Assembly: GCA_964019415.1 (NCBI GenBank)
Contig: OZ025868.1
Span: 1,152,001-1,216,000, forward strand
Reading direction: 5' to 3'
Source of the DNA: Ianthella basta
Taxonomy: Eukaryota; Porifera; Demospongiae; Verongiida; Ianthellidae
Length of the DNA: 64,000 nt
The translations under genes were made by a program, and so were the position numbers. Shown one piece after another: positions 31,401 through 44,512 of the stretch; within the stretch, counting starts at the first letter, position 1, and each line of letters opens with the position of its first letter. The notes below the pieces were generated by a model that saw only the letters and a program-made list of their open reading frames with translations, did no database searches and was not told the origin of the DNA.

Positions 31401-34400
31401 GTCCCAAGTCAGAATGTGACAAGAAATGCTGTACGAAATGAGTCCTTTACATTTGACTGCACTCCCAGTGGTGGCAACCCAGCAGTGTACAGTTACACAT
31501 TCCGAAAGGGAAGTGTTGTTGTAACAGAAGGAGTGAGTGGGTCAGTTCTCACCATCAACCCAGTTGTGAGGGGCAGTAGAGGAGTGTACATGTGTGAGGC
31601 AAACAACACTGTTGGCATGGCAACAGTCACTTGGAACCTTTTTGTAGCTGGTGAGTGTGTGTACAAAAATGGTTGCACATACATATAGAAGAGGATGGCT
31701 TTGCAAGTTGCAAATAGATGGAGCCATGATTGAAGAAGCTGGTAGTCCTCTTGGAAGATTGAGCCATGTTATATTAATTGGTTCACCCTAACCTATATGC
31801 AGATGTCCCCACAATGCCACTGAACCCAAGAGTGATGGACCTCATGTCCTTCTCAGCCACCCTCCAGTGGGGCTCTCCCTCTGATGATGGAGGCTCCTCC
31901 CTCCCCCTCACCTACACTGTCACCCTTAATGGTACCACCTTCTCTGACTTGATGGCCACCTCCCATCCCCTGCCCAACCTCCAACACAGCACACAGTACA
32001 GCTGGTCAGTACAGGCCATGAATGAGTATGGCACTGGTCTACCAGCTGTGGACACCTTCACCACACCAGATACAGGTGTGTCATGCGTATCATTGCATTG
32101 TTTGTCATTTGATGTCTTTGTATTACACATTGCTAAATGACACCTCATGTTATTTCCCGTGCACAGTCCCCATCATTCACAATGTCAGTGCTATGGCCCT
32201 CAGTCTGTCTTCATTTCAAGTGGACATCACACTCCTCACAGATGGAGGACAGAGTGTGACACTGTACACTGTGAGCGTACACATGTGATGCATGTGTACC
32301 ACTACCTATTGACATTGTACTGTACTGTTGGGCACTCTTGAAGATGCTGTATACATTAAATAAGATCAATTATTATTATTATTATTATTATTATTATACA
32401 CTATATACAGTGAAACCAGTGTAAGTGGTCGCTGCATATGGCAGCCACCTCTCTGAAGTTCCAAGATCCCAAATATTACTAAAACATAGCAATCTTCATC
32501 ATTAAACCAGCCACCTCTCTATAAAAGTTAGTTAGAACTGGCCCACAGGTGGTTGTCTTAGACAGGTTTCACTCTACCCTCGCAGATTGAGATTAGAGGA
32601 GTGAACTACACAGGTGTTGTTGTTGAGAGTTCAGTTCAGAATCAGGTGTCAGTGCAGGTCAGTCAACTTGAGCAGAACTTCACCAAAGGAGAGAGTCACA
32701 CAGTGATGGTCTTTGCAACTAACTCTATTGGGACCATCAGCCCTCAGTCAACACAGCTCATTGTCCCTGGTGAGTTGCCCAACACCGTGGTGCAGCAGGT
32801 GATCAAATGCTCATGTATTTAATGACTTTCATACACTACTAACCCTTTCTCCTTTCTAACATCCCCTGTCAGTCCCTCCCAGTGTCACTGCTCCCCCCAC
32901 TGAACTGACCTCCACTGACATCCCAGTGTGCTGTGGAGGAGTACAGCTCAACTTGGCCAACCCAGATAACCCAATTGATGTCAGAGTTCTTTTTAATGAC
33001 ACCACCCTGGACCAGGTTGTGAGGAATGGCAGCATCCTCTACATCATGGGACTACAGGCAGGCACAGAGTACTTACTCAGAATTACTGTGTCCAATGTAA
33101 TTGGAACAGTGTGGTTTAATACTACAGTGACCCCTCTCCTTGGTGAGTGGATAATGCATCCTTCACACTTGTTCACATAATTATGTCGTTAATCCCCCTG
33201 TCCCCCCCCTCAGGCCGTCCCTCCACCCCACAAGTGACCCTCACCCCCACTGCTGGTAGTCTGAGGGTCCAACTGACTACCATGTACCCCGGTACCAGGG
33301 AGAGCACCCTCCAGTACTCCATCTCAACGTCAACATCACCTTGCAGCAGACGGCAGACAGGACAGCAGACCCTCCCTGTTACCGACCTGACCACTCCCGT
33401 CAGTGGTAGTGAGGAGATAGCCCTTGATCCAGGGACCTACTCTGTCACTGTCACTGTCACTAACCAACATGGTGACACCACATCTGTACCTCAGGAGGTC
33501 ACTGTACCAGGTTGGCACATCTCACCGTATTCATATACGTACACATGTACTGTACATGTTTGCTGATTGCAAATCGCTCCCTCACCCCCTCTCACCCCTC
33601 ACTCTCACTTTCAATCCTCACTCTTCACTCCACCCCTCACACACTCGTTCACTAGTGGTATTGACTGCTCTGTGAGAGTAACTGCATTCTTGTATACTCC
33701 GGAATGCTTGTTTATGTTTCTTCATCAAAGTATTGCACTGTTGGGTTTCAGTTTCACGATTGACCTCATACTGTTGATGTGAGGAAGGTGCTTTGTAGCG
33801 ACATTTCACTAATGCAGTGAAACCTCGCAACACCTGGTCCTTTTTGTTGCCATGGCAATGTGGTGCTTTGTTTGTACACACTCCCTTCACTTTATAGTTG
33901 GGTACATGTGTTACATGTGACATGTGTCATATTCACACGTGTCATGTGAGCTTATTCCATATTTGGCATGTGTTACTTCGTCACATGAGTGAACTTTCCT
34001 TCACCCACAGTGTCATCTTCAGAAAGCACTGACCTCCTCCCAGCTGTGATAGCACTCAGTGCTGCTTTGGTCATTGTCATCCTTCTGCTTGGTGTGGCCA
34101 TTTCCGCTGCAGTCTTCTTCTACTTAAGTGAGTCACTGCAAAAAGCTACTACTCTGAATGGTTCATGTAGGCATATCTGCATACATAAGTGAAGGAGATG
34201 CCCTGCCATGATCAGCGACACTTATCATGCCATCATGTGTTTATTTGCTAACTGGTATACATGTGTAAGTCACAGATTGTAAAAACAGTCTAACCTATGG
34301 ATCTATGTGATGGCACCGTGACATGGGTCACAACATGTACAGCACTGTATGCATTTACTCAACATACAAGTGTTTTTGGGGACTTGATTTTCACGAATGG

Positions 34401-35474
34401 CTTGAATCAGTGAGCATTGGTGAAATATACGTGCAAATGTTCTCTACTGCCTGTATTAAAGGTGTTCAACACATGGCATTGTATGGGGAATTTTATCAGA
34501 ACGCTTCTTAGTTCTGTTCCCAGTTCCTTCCAGAGTAAGTTGAACAACAGTCCTGCACTCATTGACATGTATGCACTCCCTGCACAAGATGCAGCTGGGA
34601 GAGCCAGGATGCCCAGCCCATTATGCCTTTGCTGGTGGCTCCCCCAGTCTCATCCCACCTTGAAGGGCCAGCTGTGGCAGAACAGCAGGTGCTACGTACT
34701 GTACATAAGCCCAGGAAAGACAACACAGACATAGGGCTAGCCTATTACAACAAACAGAGCCTGAAAGGTTTTATAGGCACTGTGATCCTAGCCAGCTTAC
34801 ATCATTGCCACCATATGCCAATTAGTTCTTGACCTCTGTAGTTGTACATACTTTAAAGCTCCATGCTACCCATGCATCCACTGTTACAAATAATCCGATT
34901 TGCTTCCAGCTACAGACAACCCTACATGCCAAGTGCACTGGCATCAGCATGTGGCTTGCTAGAACTATACAATAATTATAGCTCACTTTGTAAGACTCCA
35001 GAGTCAGCTTACAACTAGTTAATTTTCTAAATCTTCACAATCAATGATCATGGAGCCCTAAGGCAAGGGAGTTCACAGTACATATCCTACAACTGTTAGT
35101 ATGCATTTACTGGTATATATGCATATAGTACGCCTAATAATGGTAGTCTGCGTAGTACAGTATGTATTGCTGGTGGTTATGAGTCACATTCATCATTCAC
35201 TCATACAATAAAGTGTATATAAGTTGAAGACTCTATTGTTGTTTGTTTATGTATAGGAAGTCAGAGGTTGTCTGCAATCCCAAAAGATGTGAAAGGTCCC
35301 AACTCCCATTATGACGAAGTAGAAATGGGAACACAATGCCATCCGAAATTCCATTCAAAGTCCACATCCGAGCCTCAGTATGAGGTATGCGAAGGGGGTG
35401 TGACCAGTACAGATGTTGCAATCGAGGAGAACCCTGCTTATCAGTCAGTGGACATAGCAGCTGCCAAGTCATGA
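28486..35474 (+). CDS. Receptor gene B: 3 Ig + 4 FN3 single-pass membrane receptor (11 exons, 784 aa)
   Basis: Exons: 28486-28549, 28666-28959, 29193-29459, 31384-31650, 31803-32075, 32167-32270, 32586-32769, 32873-33142, 33214-33510, 34011-34127, 35257-35474; 2355 nt in frame. Same domain order as A. Exon 1 gives MAAGNSYLRPHKCSTLFLTCI, and joining exon 2 in phase 1 completes the signal peptide. Ig1 is nearly identical to that of A, but the tail (HYDEVEMG, YEVC, EENPAYQSVDIAAAKS) is closest to that of C. FN3-4 has CSRR where A, C and D have RSRR, which removes a basic cleavage-like motif. FN3-2 has one extra valine codon (GTT repeat). Intron 3 (1.9 kb) contains a replaced segment and a MITE. 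The model rests on conserved splice sites shared with three paralogues. Confidence 0.8.
29632..30505. other. Gene B-specific segment in intron 3
   Basis: Replaces ~130 nt of the corresponding intron of gene A. It opens with a hairpin (CGCGAATACCACAA / TTGTGGTATTCGCG, 29634-29669) and contains a second inverted pair (CTCCATGTGACCGCTTTT near 30099 and AAAAGTGGTCACATGGA near 30193). No coding signature, so it is probably a further transposon insertion with ill-defined ends. Confidence 0.4.
30648..30920. mobile_element. MITE in intron 3 of gene B, 9-10 bp target duplication
   Basis: TIRs: TAGTCTCGCTAAGCCAGGCC with TATTTTATATGGGG on the left; the right end is inverted, finishing CCTGGCTTAGCAAGGCTA. 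GGTATGTCA flanks both sides. Gene A has a single AGGTATGTCA at this place (~19885), an empty site. Orthologous insertions occur in C (46847-46947, remnant) and D (60296-60883, longer). Confidence 0.8.
32360..32590. repeat. Intron 6 repeat: (TTA)n plus CCACCTCTCT-type units
   Basis: A (TTA)n run at 32370-32396 is followed by CAGTGAAACCAGTGTAAGTG and units containing GCAGCCACCTCTCT and ACTAAAACATAGCAATC. The same intron in A, C and D carries the units in differing number. Confidence 0.6.
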
Positions 35475-35854
35475 ACTCAGTCATATGGCTTTATGTTAGC
35501 CACTTATCTGTGTGAACCACTCTTGAGTGTGCAGTTATTAGCTACATGTGTTTCAGTGCTAGCTAGTGTTAGCAGTTAGATTGGAATGTGTACATATTTA
35601 TGTATACTGTGTGTGTGTGTGTGTGTGTGTGTGCGTGCGTGCGGGTGTGTGTGTGCTTTCAAATCTCTTAGATCACTATCACCCAATGGTCATGGTTTAG
35701 AACTATATTCACTAGTTTCAAGATGTCTTGTCCCATGCAATTGAGATTTGAGTCTGTACTTGATTGCCAGAACATGATATACTTATAGCTAGCTACGTGA
35801 AACCATTGATACCATAAGTTATATGTGAGCCTGCTGAAAGCCCTCTTGGATGGC

Positions 35855-35860
35855 AATAAA
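35855..35860 (+). promoter_or_regulatory. Poly(A) signal AATAAA, gene B
   Basis: Same context as in genes A and C, ~380 nt after the stop. A (GT)n run lies in the 3' UTR at 35608-35654. Confidence 0.55.
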
Positions 35861-36231
35861 TGATTGCTTTTACCCTAGTCAACCTACAAAGGTGGAAGAG
35901 TCGACCACAGACAGCTATTTTGCTCTGTATACAGCCGATTTCAGAATGGTTGGCCAGGTTTATGGCAAATGGTAATTATAAATCACAAAAAGTAAATGAC
36001 AAATGGTGTGACGTCATGTCGTGATGTCAGTGTGATCGTCCTGAGTGTGTCGCTTGTGAATATATACAACAGACGTATGTCGCACAATGATGTTATGTCA
36101 TTTGCCTATTAGCATTAAATTTTTGCGCTTTATAGTTCTTTATGGGTTGGTTGTCCCGACCGGATAGTTGCAATCGATTATTGGATATCAATTTTCAACC
36201 TAGTTATTTTAGAATTTATAAATAAGCCATT

Positions 36232-39200
36232 AAGTTAGAATATATACAGTGCAAGTTACAATATACACCACTAATCTAAAGTAAATAATATAATATATAC
36301 AGTGCAAGTTACAATATACACCACTAATCTAAAGTAAATACAGTGCAAGTTAATATATACACCACTAATCTAAAGTAAATAATATAATATAATATAATAT
36401 AATATAATATAATATAATTCCCGGGGGGTTAGGCACCCCTCATGAACATGTGATAGGTGTGCCTTTGAAGTATGGAAGATTTTAAGACTTTTAAATGAGG
36501 CAGAAGTTTTAATTAGGTCTTCGTTCTTCTACAAGCAGCCCGCAAAATCCTAATATAAATGTGCATAGCATAACACTTAATGTATGGTGCATTTATATTG
36601 ATGCATAGTGGTATCTTGTATATTAATGCAACTAGGCTCGTTGAGACATGAAACTTGGTGGACATATCCAAGTGGTCCACCTTTCTATGTTATTAGTGGG
36701 ATTTCTTAATTAGTCTCAAAATGGCCGACATATGTGAGGTGCATGATGTATTCAACCAGCCCGGCCCGCTCAGTCATGACACTTGGTGGACCTAACCAGA
36801 TAATCCAACTATTCATGTCATTAGCAGGATTTCTTAATTAGTCGCAAAATGGCCAAGAAAAATGAGGTTCATTGCATATCTTACCGACCCAGCCCTGCTA
36901 AGTCGTGATACTAAGTGGATGTAGTTAGATGACCAATTTGCTCATGTCATTAGCAGTATTGCTTAATTAGTCACAAAATGGAGGCGATGTTTTGAACAAT
37001 CACATTTTGACACCAATTTGTAGGCATTTGTCGCTATGCTGGAGCAGAGCAGCACCAACATGTACACTTGCTCACAACTATCCAGCCACAATATCCAGCT
37101 ACTATACCACCACATAGATAAATACAACCGCCATCACCACCACCACAGTGGAAGTTGCAATGAGCACACCAGTATAATATTATGTGCTAGAGCTGCAAGA
37201 AAACAGACCACCACATCAGACGCTGCTACCACATACTACTACCACCTCCACACAGTGCAAGTTACAATATTACGGCCACCACATGCATTCCTAGATGAAA
37301 ATGACCACCACCACTGCCACCACATGATGCAAGTTACAATGCATGCATTCAGTATATGTGCCACTGCTCTAGAAAAAACACCACCACCACCACCACCACA
37401 CAGTGCAAGTTACAATATCGCAGCCACCACCACCTGTGCCAGTAGAGTATCTGTGCTAGCTGATCATAGAAAAAGACCACCAGTGCAAGTTACAGTGGCC
37501 ACCACCACATGTGCCAGTAGAGTATCTGTGCTAGTTGGTCATAGAAAAGACCACCAGTGCAAGTTACAGTGGCCACCACCATATGTGCCAGAAAGTAAAT
37601 GCGCTCAATGGCTGAAGAAAAAGACCACCAGCGCAAGTTACAGCCGGTCAGAACCTGCACCGCCACCATTGGAGTGCACGCTGCAGCAAGCATATGTAAC
37701 TTGCCTAAGGGCATGCCATTGAATTTCTTCCCATGCACCCTCAATTCAATGGCATGCCCTTAGGCAAGCTTACATTTGCTTGCTGCAGCGTGCACTCCAA
37801 TGGTGGCGGTGCAGGTTCTGACCGGCTGTAACTTGCGCTGGTGGTCTTTTTCTTCAGCCATTGAGCGCATTTACTTTCTGGCACATATGGTGGTGGCCAC
37901 TGTAACTTGCACTGGTGGTCTTTTCTATGACCAACTAGCACAGATACTCTACTGGCACATGTGGTGGTGGCCACTGTAACTTGCACTGGTGGTCTTTTTC
38001 TATGATCAGCTAGCACAGATACTCTACTGGCACAGGTGGTGGTGGCTGCGATATTGTAACTTGCACTGTGTGGTGGTGGTGGTGGTGGTGTATATACAGT
38101 GCAAGTTACAATATACACCACTAATCTAAATACAGTGCAAGTTACAATATACACCACTAATCTAAAGTAAATAATATAATATAATATAATATAATATAAT
38201 ATAATATAACATAATATAATATAATATAATATAATATAATATAATATAATATAATATAATATAATATAATATAATATAATTCCCGGGGGGTTAGGCACCC
38301 CTCACGAACATGTGATAGGTGTGCCTTTGAAGTATGGGAGATTTTAAGACTTTTAAATGAGGCAGAATTTTTAATTAGGTCTTCGTTCTTCTACAAGCAG
38401 CCCGCCAAATCCTAATATAAATGTGCATAGCATAACACTTAATGTATGGTGCATTTATATTGATGCATAGTGGTATCTTGTATATGAATGCAACTTAGCT
38501 CGTTGAGACGTGAAACTTGGTGGACAGATCCAAGTGGTCCACCTTCCTATGTTATTAGCGGGATTTCTTAATTAGTCTCAAAATGGCCGACATATGTGAG
38601 GTGTATGATGTATTCAACCAGCCCGGCCCGCTCAGTCATGACACTTGATGGACCTAGCCAGATAATGCAACTGTCCATGTCATTAGCAGGATTTCTTAAT
38701 TAGTTGCAAAATGGCCGAGAAAAATGAGGTTCAATGCATATCTTACCAACCCAGCCCTGCTAAGTCATGATACTAAGTGGATGAAGTTAGATGACCAATT
38801 TTCTCATGTCATTAGCAGTATTGCTTAATTAGTCACAAAATGGAGGCGATGTTTTGAACAATCACATTTTGACACCAATTTGTAGGCATTTGCCGCTATG
38901 CTGGAGCAGAGCAGCACCAACATGTACACTTGCTCACAACTATCCAGCCACAATATCCAGCTACTACACCACCACATAGATAAATACAACCGCCATCACC
39001 ACCACCACAGTGGAAGTTGCAATGAGCACACCAGTATAATATTATGTGCTAGAGCTGCAAGGAAACAGACCACCACATCAGGCGCTGCTACTATATACTA
39101 CTACTACCACCACCACACAGTGCAAGTTACAATATTACGGCCACCACATGCATTCCTAAATGAAAATGACCACCACCACCACCACATGGTGCCAGTACAA

Positions 39201-42200
39201 TGGATGCATTCAGTATATGTGCCATTGCTCTAGAAAAAACACCACCACCACCACCACACAGTGCAAGTTACAATATCGCAGCCACCACCACCTGTGCCAG
39301 TAAAGTATCTGTGTTAGTTGGTCATAGAGAAAAAGACCACCAGTGCAAGTTACAGTAGCCACCACCACATGTGCCAGTAGAGTATGCACTAGTTGGTCAT
39401 AGAAAAAGACCACCAGTGCAAGTTACAGTGGCACCAGCACCATTCGCACCACCACATGTGCCAGAAAGTAAATGCGCTCAATGGCTGAAGAAAAAGACCA
39501 CCAGCGCAAGTTACAGCTGGTCAGAACCTGCACCGCCACCATTGGAGTGCACGCTGCAGCAAGCAAATGTAACTTGCCTAAGGGCATGCCATTGAATTTC
39601 TTCCCACGCACCCTCAATTCAATGGCATGCCCTTAGGTAAGCTTACATTTGCTTGCTGCAGCGTGCACTCCAATGGTGGCGGTGCAGGTTCTGACCAGCT
39701 GTAACTTGCGCTGGTGGTCTTTTTCTTCAGCCATTGAGCGCATTTACTTTCTGGCACATGTGGTGGTGCGAATGGTGCTGGTGCCACTGTAACTTGCACT
39801 GGTGGTCTTTTTCTATGACCAACTAGTGCATACTCTACTGGCACATGTGGTGGTGGCTACTGTAACTTGCACTGGTGGTCTTTTTCTCTATGACCAACTA
39901 ACACAGATACTTTACTGGCACAGGTGGTGGTGGCTGCGATATTGTAACTTGCACTGTGTGGTAGTAAATAATATAATATAATATAATATAATATAATATA
40001 ATATAATTCCCGGGGGGTTAGGCACCCCTCACGAACATGTGATAGGTGTGCCTTTGAAGTATGGGAGATTTTAAGACTTTTAAATGAGGCAGAATTTTTA
40101 ATTAGGTCTTCGTTCTTCTACAAGCAGCCCGCCAAATCCTAATATAAATGTGCATAGCATAACACTTAATGTATGGTGCATTTATATTGATGCATAGTGG
40201 TATCTTGTATATGAATGCAACTTGGCTCGTTGAGACGTGAAACTTGGTGGACAGATCCAAGTGGTCCACCTTCCTATGTTATTAGCGGGATTTCTTAATT
40301 AGTCTCAAAATGGCCGACATATGTGATGTGTATGATGTATTCAACCAGCCCGGCCCGCTCAGTCATGACACTTGATGGACCTAGCCAGATAATCCAACTG
40401 TTCATGTCATTAGCAGGATTTCTTAATTAGTGGCAAAATGGCCGAGAAAAATGAGGTTCAATGCATATCTTACCAACCCAGCCCTGCTAAGTCATGATAC
40501 TAAGTGGATGAAGTTAGATGACCAATTTCCTCATGTCATTAGCAGTATTGCTTAATTAGTCACAAAATGGAGGCGATGTTTTGAACAATCACATTTTGAC
40601 ACCAATTTGTAGGCATTTGCCGCTATGCTGGAGCAGAGCAGCACCAACATGTACACTTGCTCACAACTATCCAGCCACAATATCCAGCTACTACACCACC
40701 ACATAGATAAATACAACCGCCATCACCACCACCACAGTGGAAGTTGCAATGAGCACACCAGTATAATATTATGTGCTAGAGCTGCAAGAAAACAGACCAC
40801 CACATCAGGCGCTGCTACTATATACTACTACTACCACCACCACACAGTGCAAGTTACAATATTACGGCCACCACATGCATTCCTAAATGAAAATGACCAC
40901 CACCACCACCACATGGTGCCAGTACAATGGATGCATTCAGTATATGTGCCATTGCTCTAGAAAAAACACCACCACCACCACCACACAGTGCAAGTTACAA
41001 TATCGCAGCCACCACCACCTGTGCCAGTAAAGTATCTGTGCTAGTTGGTCATAGAGAAAAAGACCACCAGTGCAAGTTACAGTAGCCACCACCACATGTG
41101 CCAGTAGAGTATCTGCACTAGTTGGTCATAGAAAAAGACCACCAGTGCAAGTTACAGTGGCACCAGCACCATTCGCACCACCACATGTGCCAGAAAGTAA
41201 ATGCGCTCAATGGCTGAAGAAAAAGACCACCAGCGCAAGTTACAGCTGGTCAGAACCTGCACCGCCACCATTGGAGTGCACGCTGCAGCAAGCAAATGTA
41301 ACTTGCCTAAGGGCATGCCATTGAATTTCTTCCCACGCACCCTCAATTCAATGGCATGCCCTTAGGTAAGCTTACTTTTGCTTGCTGCAGCGTGCACTCC
41401 AATGGTGGCGGTGCAGGTTCTGACCAGCTGTAACTTGCGCTGGTGGTCTTTTTCTTCAGCCATTGAGCGCATTTACTTTCTGGCACATGTGGTGGTGCGA
41501 ATGGTGCTGGTGCCACTGTAACTTGCACTGGTGGTCTTTTTCTATGACCAACTAGTGCAGATACTCTACTGGCACATGTGGTGGTGGCTACTGTAACTTG
41601 CACTGGTGGTCTTTTTCTCTATGACCAACTAGCACAGATACTTTACTGGCACAGGTGGTGGTGGCTGCGATATTGTAACTTGCACTGTGTGGTGGTAATA
41701 TAATATAATATAATATAATTCCCGGAGGGTTAGGCACCCCTCACGAACATGTGATAGGTGTGCCTTTGAAGTATGGGAGATTTTAACACTTTTAAATGAG
41801 GCAGAATTTTTAATTAGGTCTTCGTTCTTCTACAAGCAGCCCGCCAAATCCTAATATAAATGTGCATAGCATAACACTTAATGTATGGTGCATTTATATT
41901 GATGCATAGTGGTATCTTGTATATGAATGTAACTTGGCTCGTTGAGACGTGAAACTTGGTGGACAGATCCAAGTGGTCCACCTTTCTATGTTATTAGCGG
42001 GATTTCTTAATTAGTCTCAAAATGGCCGACATATGTGATGTGTATGATGTATTCAACCAGCCCGGCCCGCTCAGTCATGACACTTGATGGACCTAGCCAG
42101 ATAATCCAACTGTTCATGTCATTAGCAGGATTTCTTAATTAGTGGCAAAATGGCCGAGAAAAATGAGGTTCAATGCATATCTTACCAACCCAGCCCTGCT

Positions 42201-44512
42201 AAGTCATGATACTAAGTGGATGAAGTTAGATGACCAATTTCCTCATGTCATTAGCAGTATTGCTTAATTAGTCACAAAATGGAGGCGATGTTTTGAACAA
42301 TCACATTTTGACACCAATTTGTAGGCATTAGCTGCTATGCTGGAGCAGAGCAGCACCAACATGTACACTTGCTCACAACTATCCAGCCACAATATCCAGC
42401 TACTACACCACCACATAGATAAATACAACCGCCATCACCACCACCACAGTGGAAGTTGCAATGAGCACACCAGTATAATATTATGTGCTAGAGCTGCAAG
42501 AAAACAGACCACCACATCAGGTGCTGCTACTATATACTACTACTACCACCACCACACAGTGCAAGTTACAATATTACTGCCACCACATGCATTCCTAAAT
42601 GAAAATGACCACCACCACCACCACATGGTGCCAGTACAATGGATGCATTCAGTATATGTGCCATTGCTCTAGAAAAAACACCACCACCACCACCACACAG
42701 TGCAAGTTATAATATCGCAGCCACCACCACCTGTGCCAATTTCTTCCCACGCACCCTCAATTCAATGGCATGCCCTTAGGTAAGCTTACATTTGCTTGCT
42801 GCAGCGTGCACTCCAATGGTGGCGGTGCAGGTTCTGACCAGCTGTAACTTGCGCTGGTGGTCTTTTTCTTCAGCCATTGAGCGCATTTACTTTCTGGCAC
42901 ATGTGGTGGTGCGAATGGTGCTGGTGCCACTGTAACTTGCACTGGTGGTCTTTTTCTATGACCAACTAGTGCAGATACTTTACTGGCACATGTGGTGGTG
43001 GCTACTGTAACTTGCACTGGTGGTCTTTTTCTCTATGACCAACTAGCACAGATACTTTACTGGCACAGGTGGTGGTGGCTGCGATATTGTAACTTGCACT
43101 GTGTGGTGGTAATATAATATAAATAAATAAATAAATAATTCCCAGGGGGGTTGGCGGCCCTCATGAACATGTGCTAGGTATGGCTTTGAAGTATGGGAGA
43201 TTTGAAGACTTTTAAATGAGACGGAATTTTTAATTAAGTCTTCATTCTTCTACAAGCAGCCTGCAAAATAGTAATATAAATGCACATAGGAGAACACTTA
43301 ATGTATGGTGCATTTATATTGATGCATAGTGGCATCTTATATATTAATACAACTGGGCTCGTTGAGACATGAAACTTGGTGGACACATCCAAGTGGTCCA
43401 CCTTCCTATGTTATTAGCGGGATTTCTTAATTAGTCTCAAAATGGCCGACATATGTGAGGTGTACAATTTATTTAACCAGCCAGGCCCGCTCAGTCTTGA
43501 CACTTGGTGGACCTAGCCAGATCATCCAACTGTTCATGTCATTAGCAGGATTTCTTAATTAGTCGCAAAATGGCCGAGAAAAGCGAGGTTCAATGCATAT
43601 CTCACCTACCCGGCCCTGCTAAGTCTTGATACTAAGTGGACATAGTTAGATGGCCCATTTGCTCATGTCATTAGCAGTATTGCTTAATTAGTCACAAAAT
43701 GGAGGCGATGTTTTGAACAATCACATTTTGGCACCAATTTGTAGGCATTTGCTGCTATGCTGGAGCAGAGCAGCACCCACATGTACACTTGCTCACAACT
43801 ATCCAGCCACAATATTCAGCTACTATACCACCAATAGATAAATACAACCACCATCACCACCACAGTGGAAATTGCAATGAGTAGTATATTATGTGCTACA
43901 GCTGAAAGAAAACAGACCACCATGCACATCAGGTGCTGCTACCATATACTACTACCACCACCACACAGTGCAAGTTACAATATTACGGCCACCACATGCA
44001 TTTCTAGATGAAACGACCGCCACAACCACCACACTGTGCAAGTGCAGTGTGCATTCCAATGGCAGCGGTGCAGGTTCTGACTGGCTGTAACTTGCATGTG
44101 CTGGCCCGGAGCCACTGTAACTTGCACTGGTGGTCTTTTTCAATTACCAACTAGCGCAGATATTCTACTGGCATATGTGGTGGTGGCTACTGTAACTTGC
44201 ACTGGTGGTCTTTTTCTATGATCAAGTAGCGCAGATACTCTACTGGCACATGTGGTGGTGGCTACTGTAACTTGCACTGGTGGTCTTTTTCTATCACCAA
44301 CTGACGCAGATACTCTACTGGCACAGGTGGTGGTGGCTGTGATATTGTAACTTGCACTGTGTGGTGGTGGTGGCGGTGGTGTTTTTTCTAGAGCAATGGC
44401 GCATATACTGAATGCATGCATTGGAACTTGCACAGTGCGGTGGTTGTGGCGGTCGTTTCATCTAGAAATGCATGTGGTGGCCGTAATATTGTAACTTGCA
44501 CTGTGCGGTGGT
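36232..44512. repeat. Foldback-type repeat array 1 (five units) in the B/C spacer
   Basis: Five head-to-tail units whose conserved core starts at 36418, 38280, 40005, 41719 and 43138 (spacing 1.86, 1.73, 1.71 and 1.42 kb). Each has an (AATAT)n leader, a ~600-bp core beginning TTCCCGGGGGGTTAGGCACC, then a CCACCA-rich arm with repeated GTGCAAGTTACA, a short centre (TTCTTCCCACGCACCCTCAA) and an inverted arm. Unit 4 has lost most of the left arm; unit 5 is diverged. The A/B and C/D spacers lack the whole block between AAGCCATTA and TATATAAATACATAGG, giving an empty site. The arms translate on both strands into His/Thr/Pro-rich peptides, but this reflects the CCACCA composition, not genes. Confidence 0.8.
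37380..38092. repeat. Inverted-repeat arms of foldback unit 1
   Basis: Left arm ~37380-37724 and right arm ~37741-38090 are near-perfect inverted copies (~345 bp) around a 16-bp centre, a potentially very stable hairpin or cruciform. Equivalent arms: 39240-39596/39612-39962, 40970-41325/41341-41696, and 50750-51105/51121-51363. Confidence 0.8.

Noticed and set aside
37036..38298. Long His/Thr/Pro-rich open frames on both strands, repeated in each foldback unit
   Set aside because: They follow CCACCA tracts and occur on both strands of inverted arms. There is no start, splice or domain evidence, and their conservation equals that of the surrounding DNA.
40625..40960. 111-codon frame (HHHHH, NENDHHHH) nearly identical in several units, a possible satellite-encoded peptide
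   Set aside because: The units are young and nearly identical throughout, so an intact frame is not evidence of selection.
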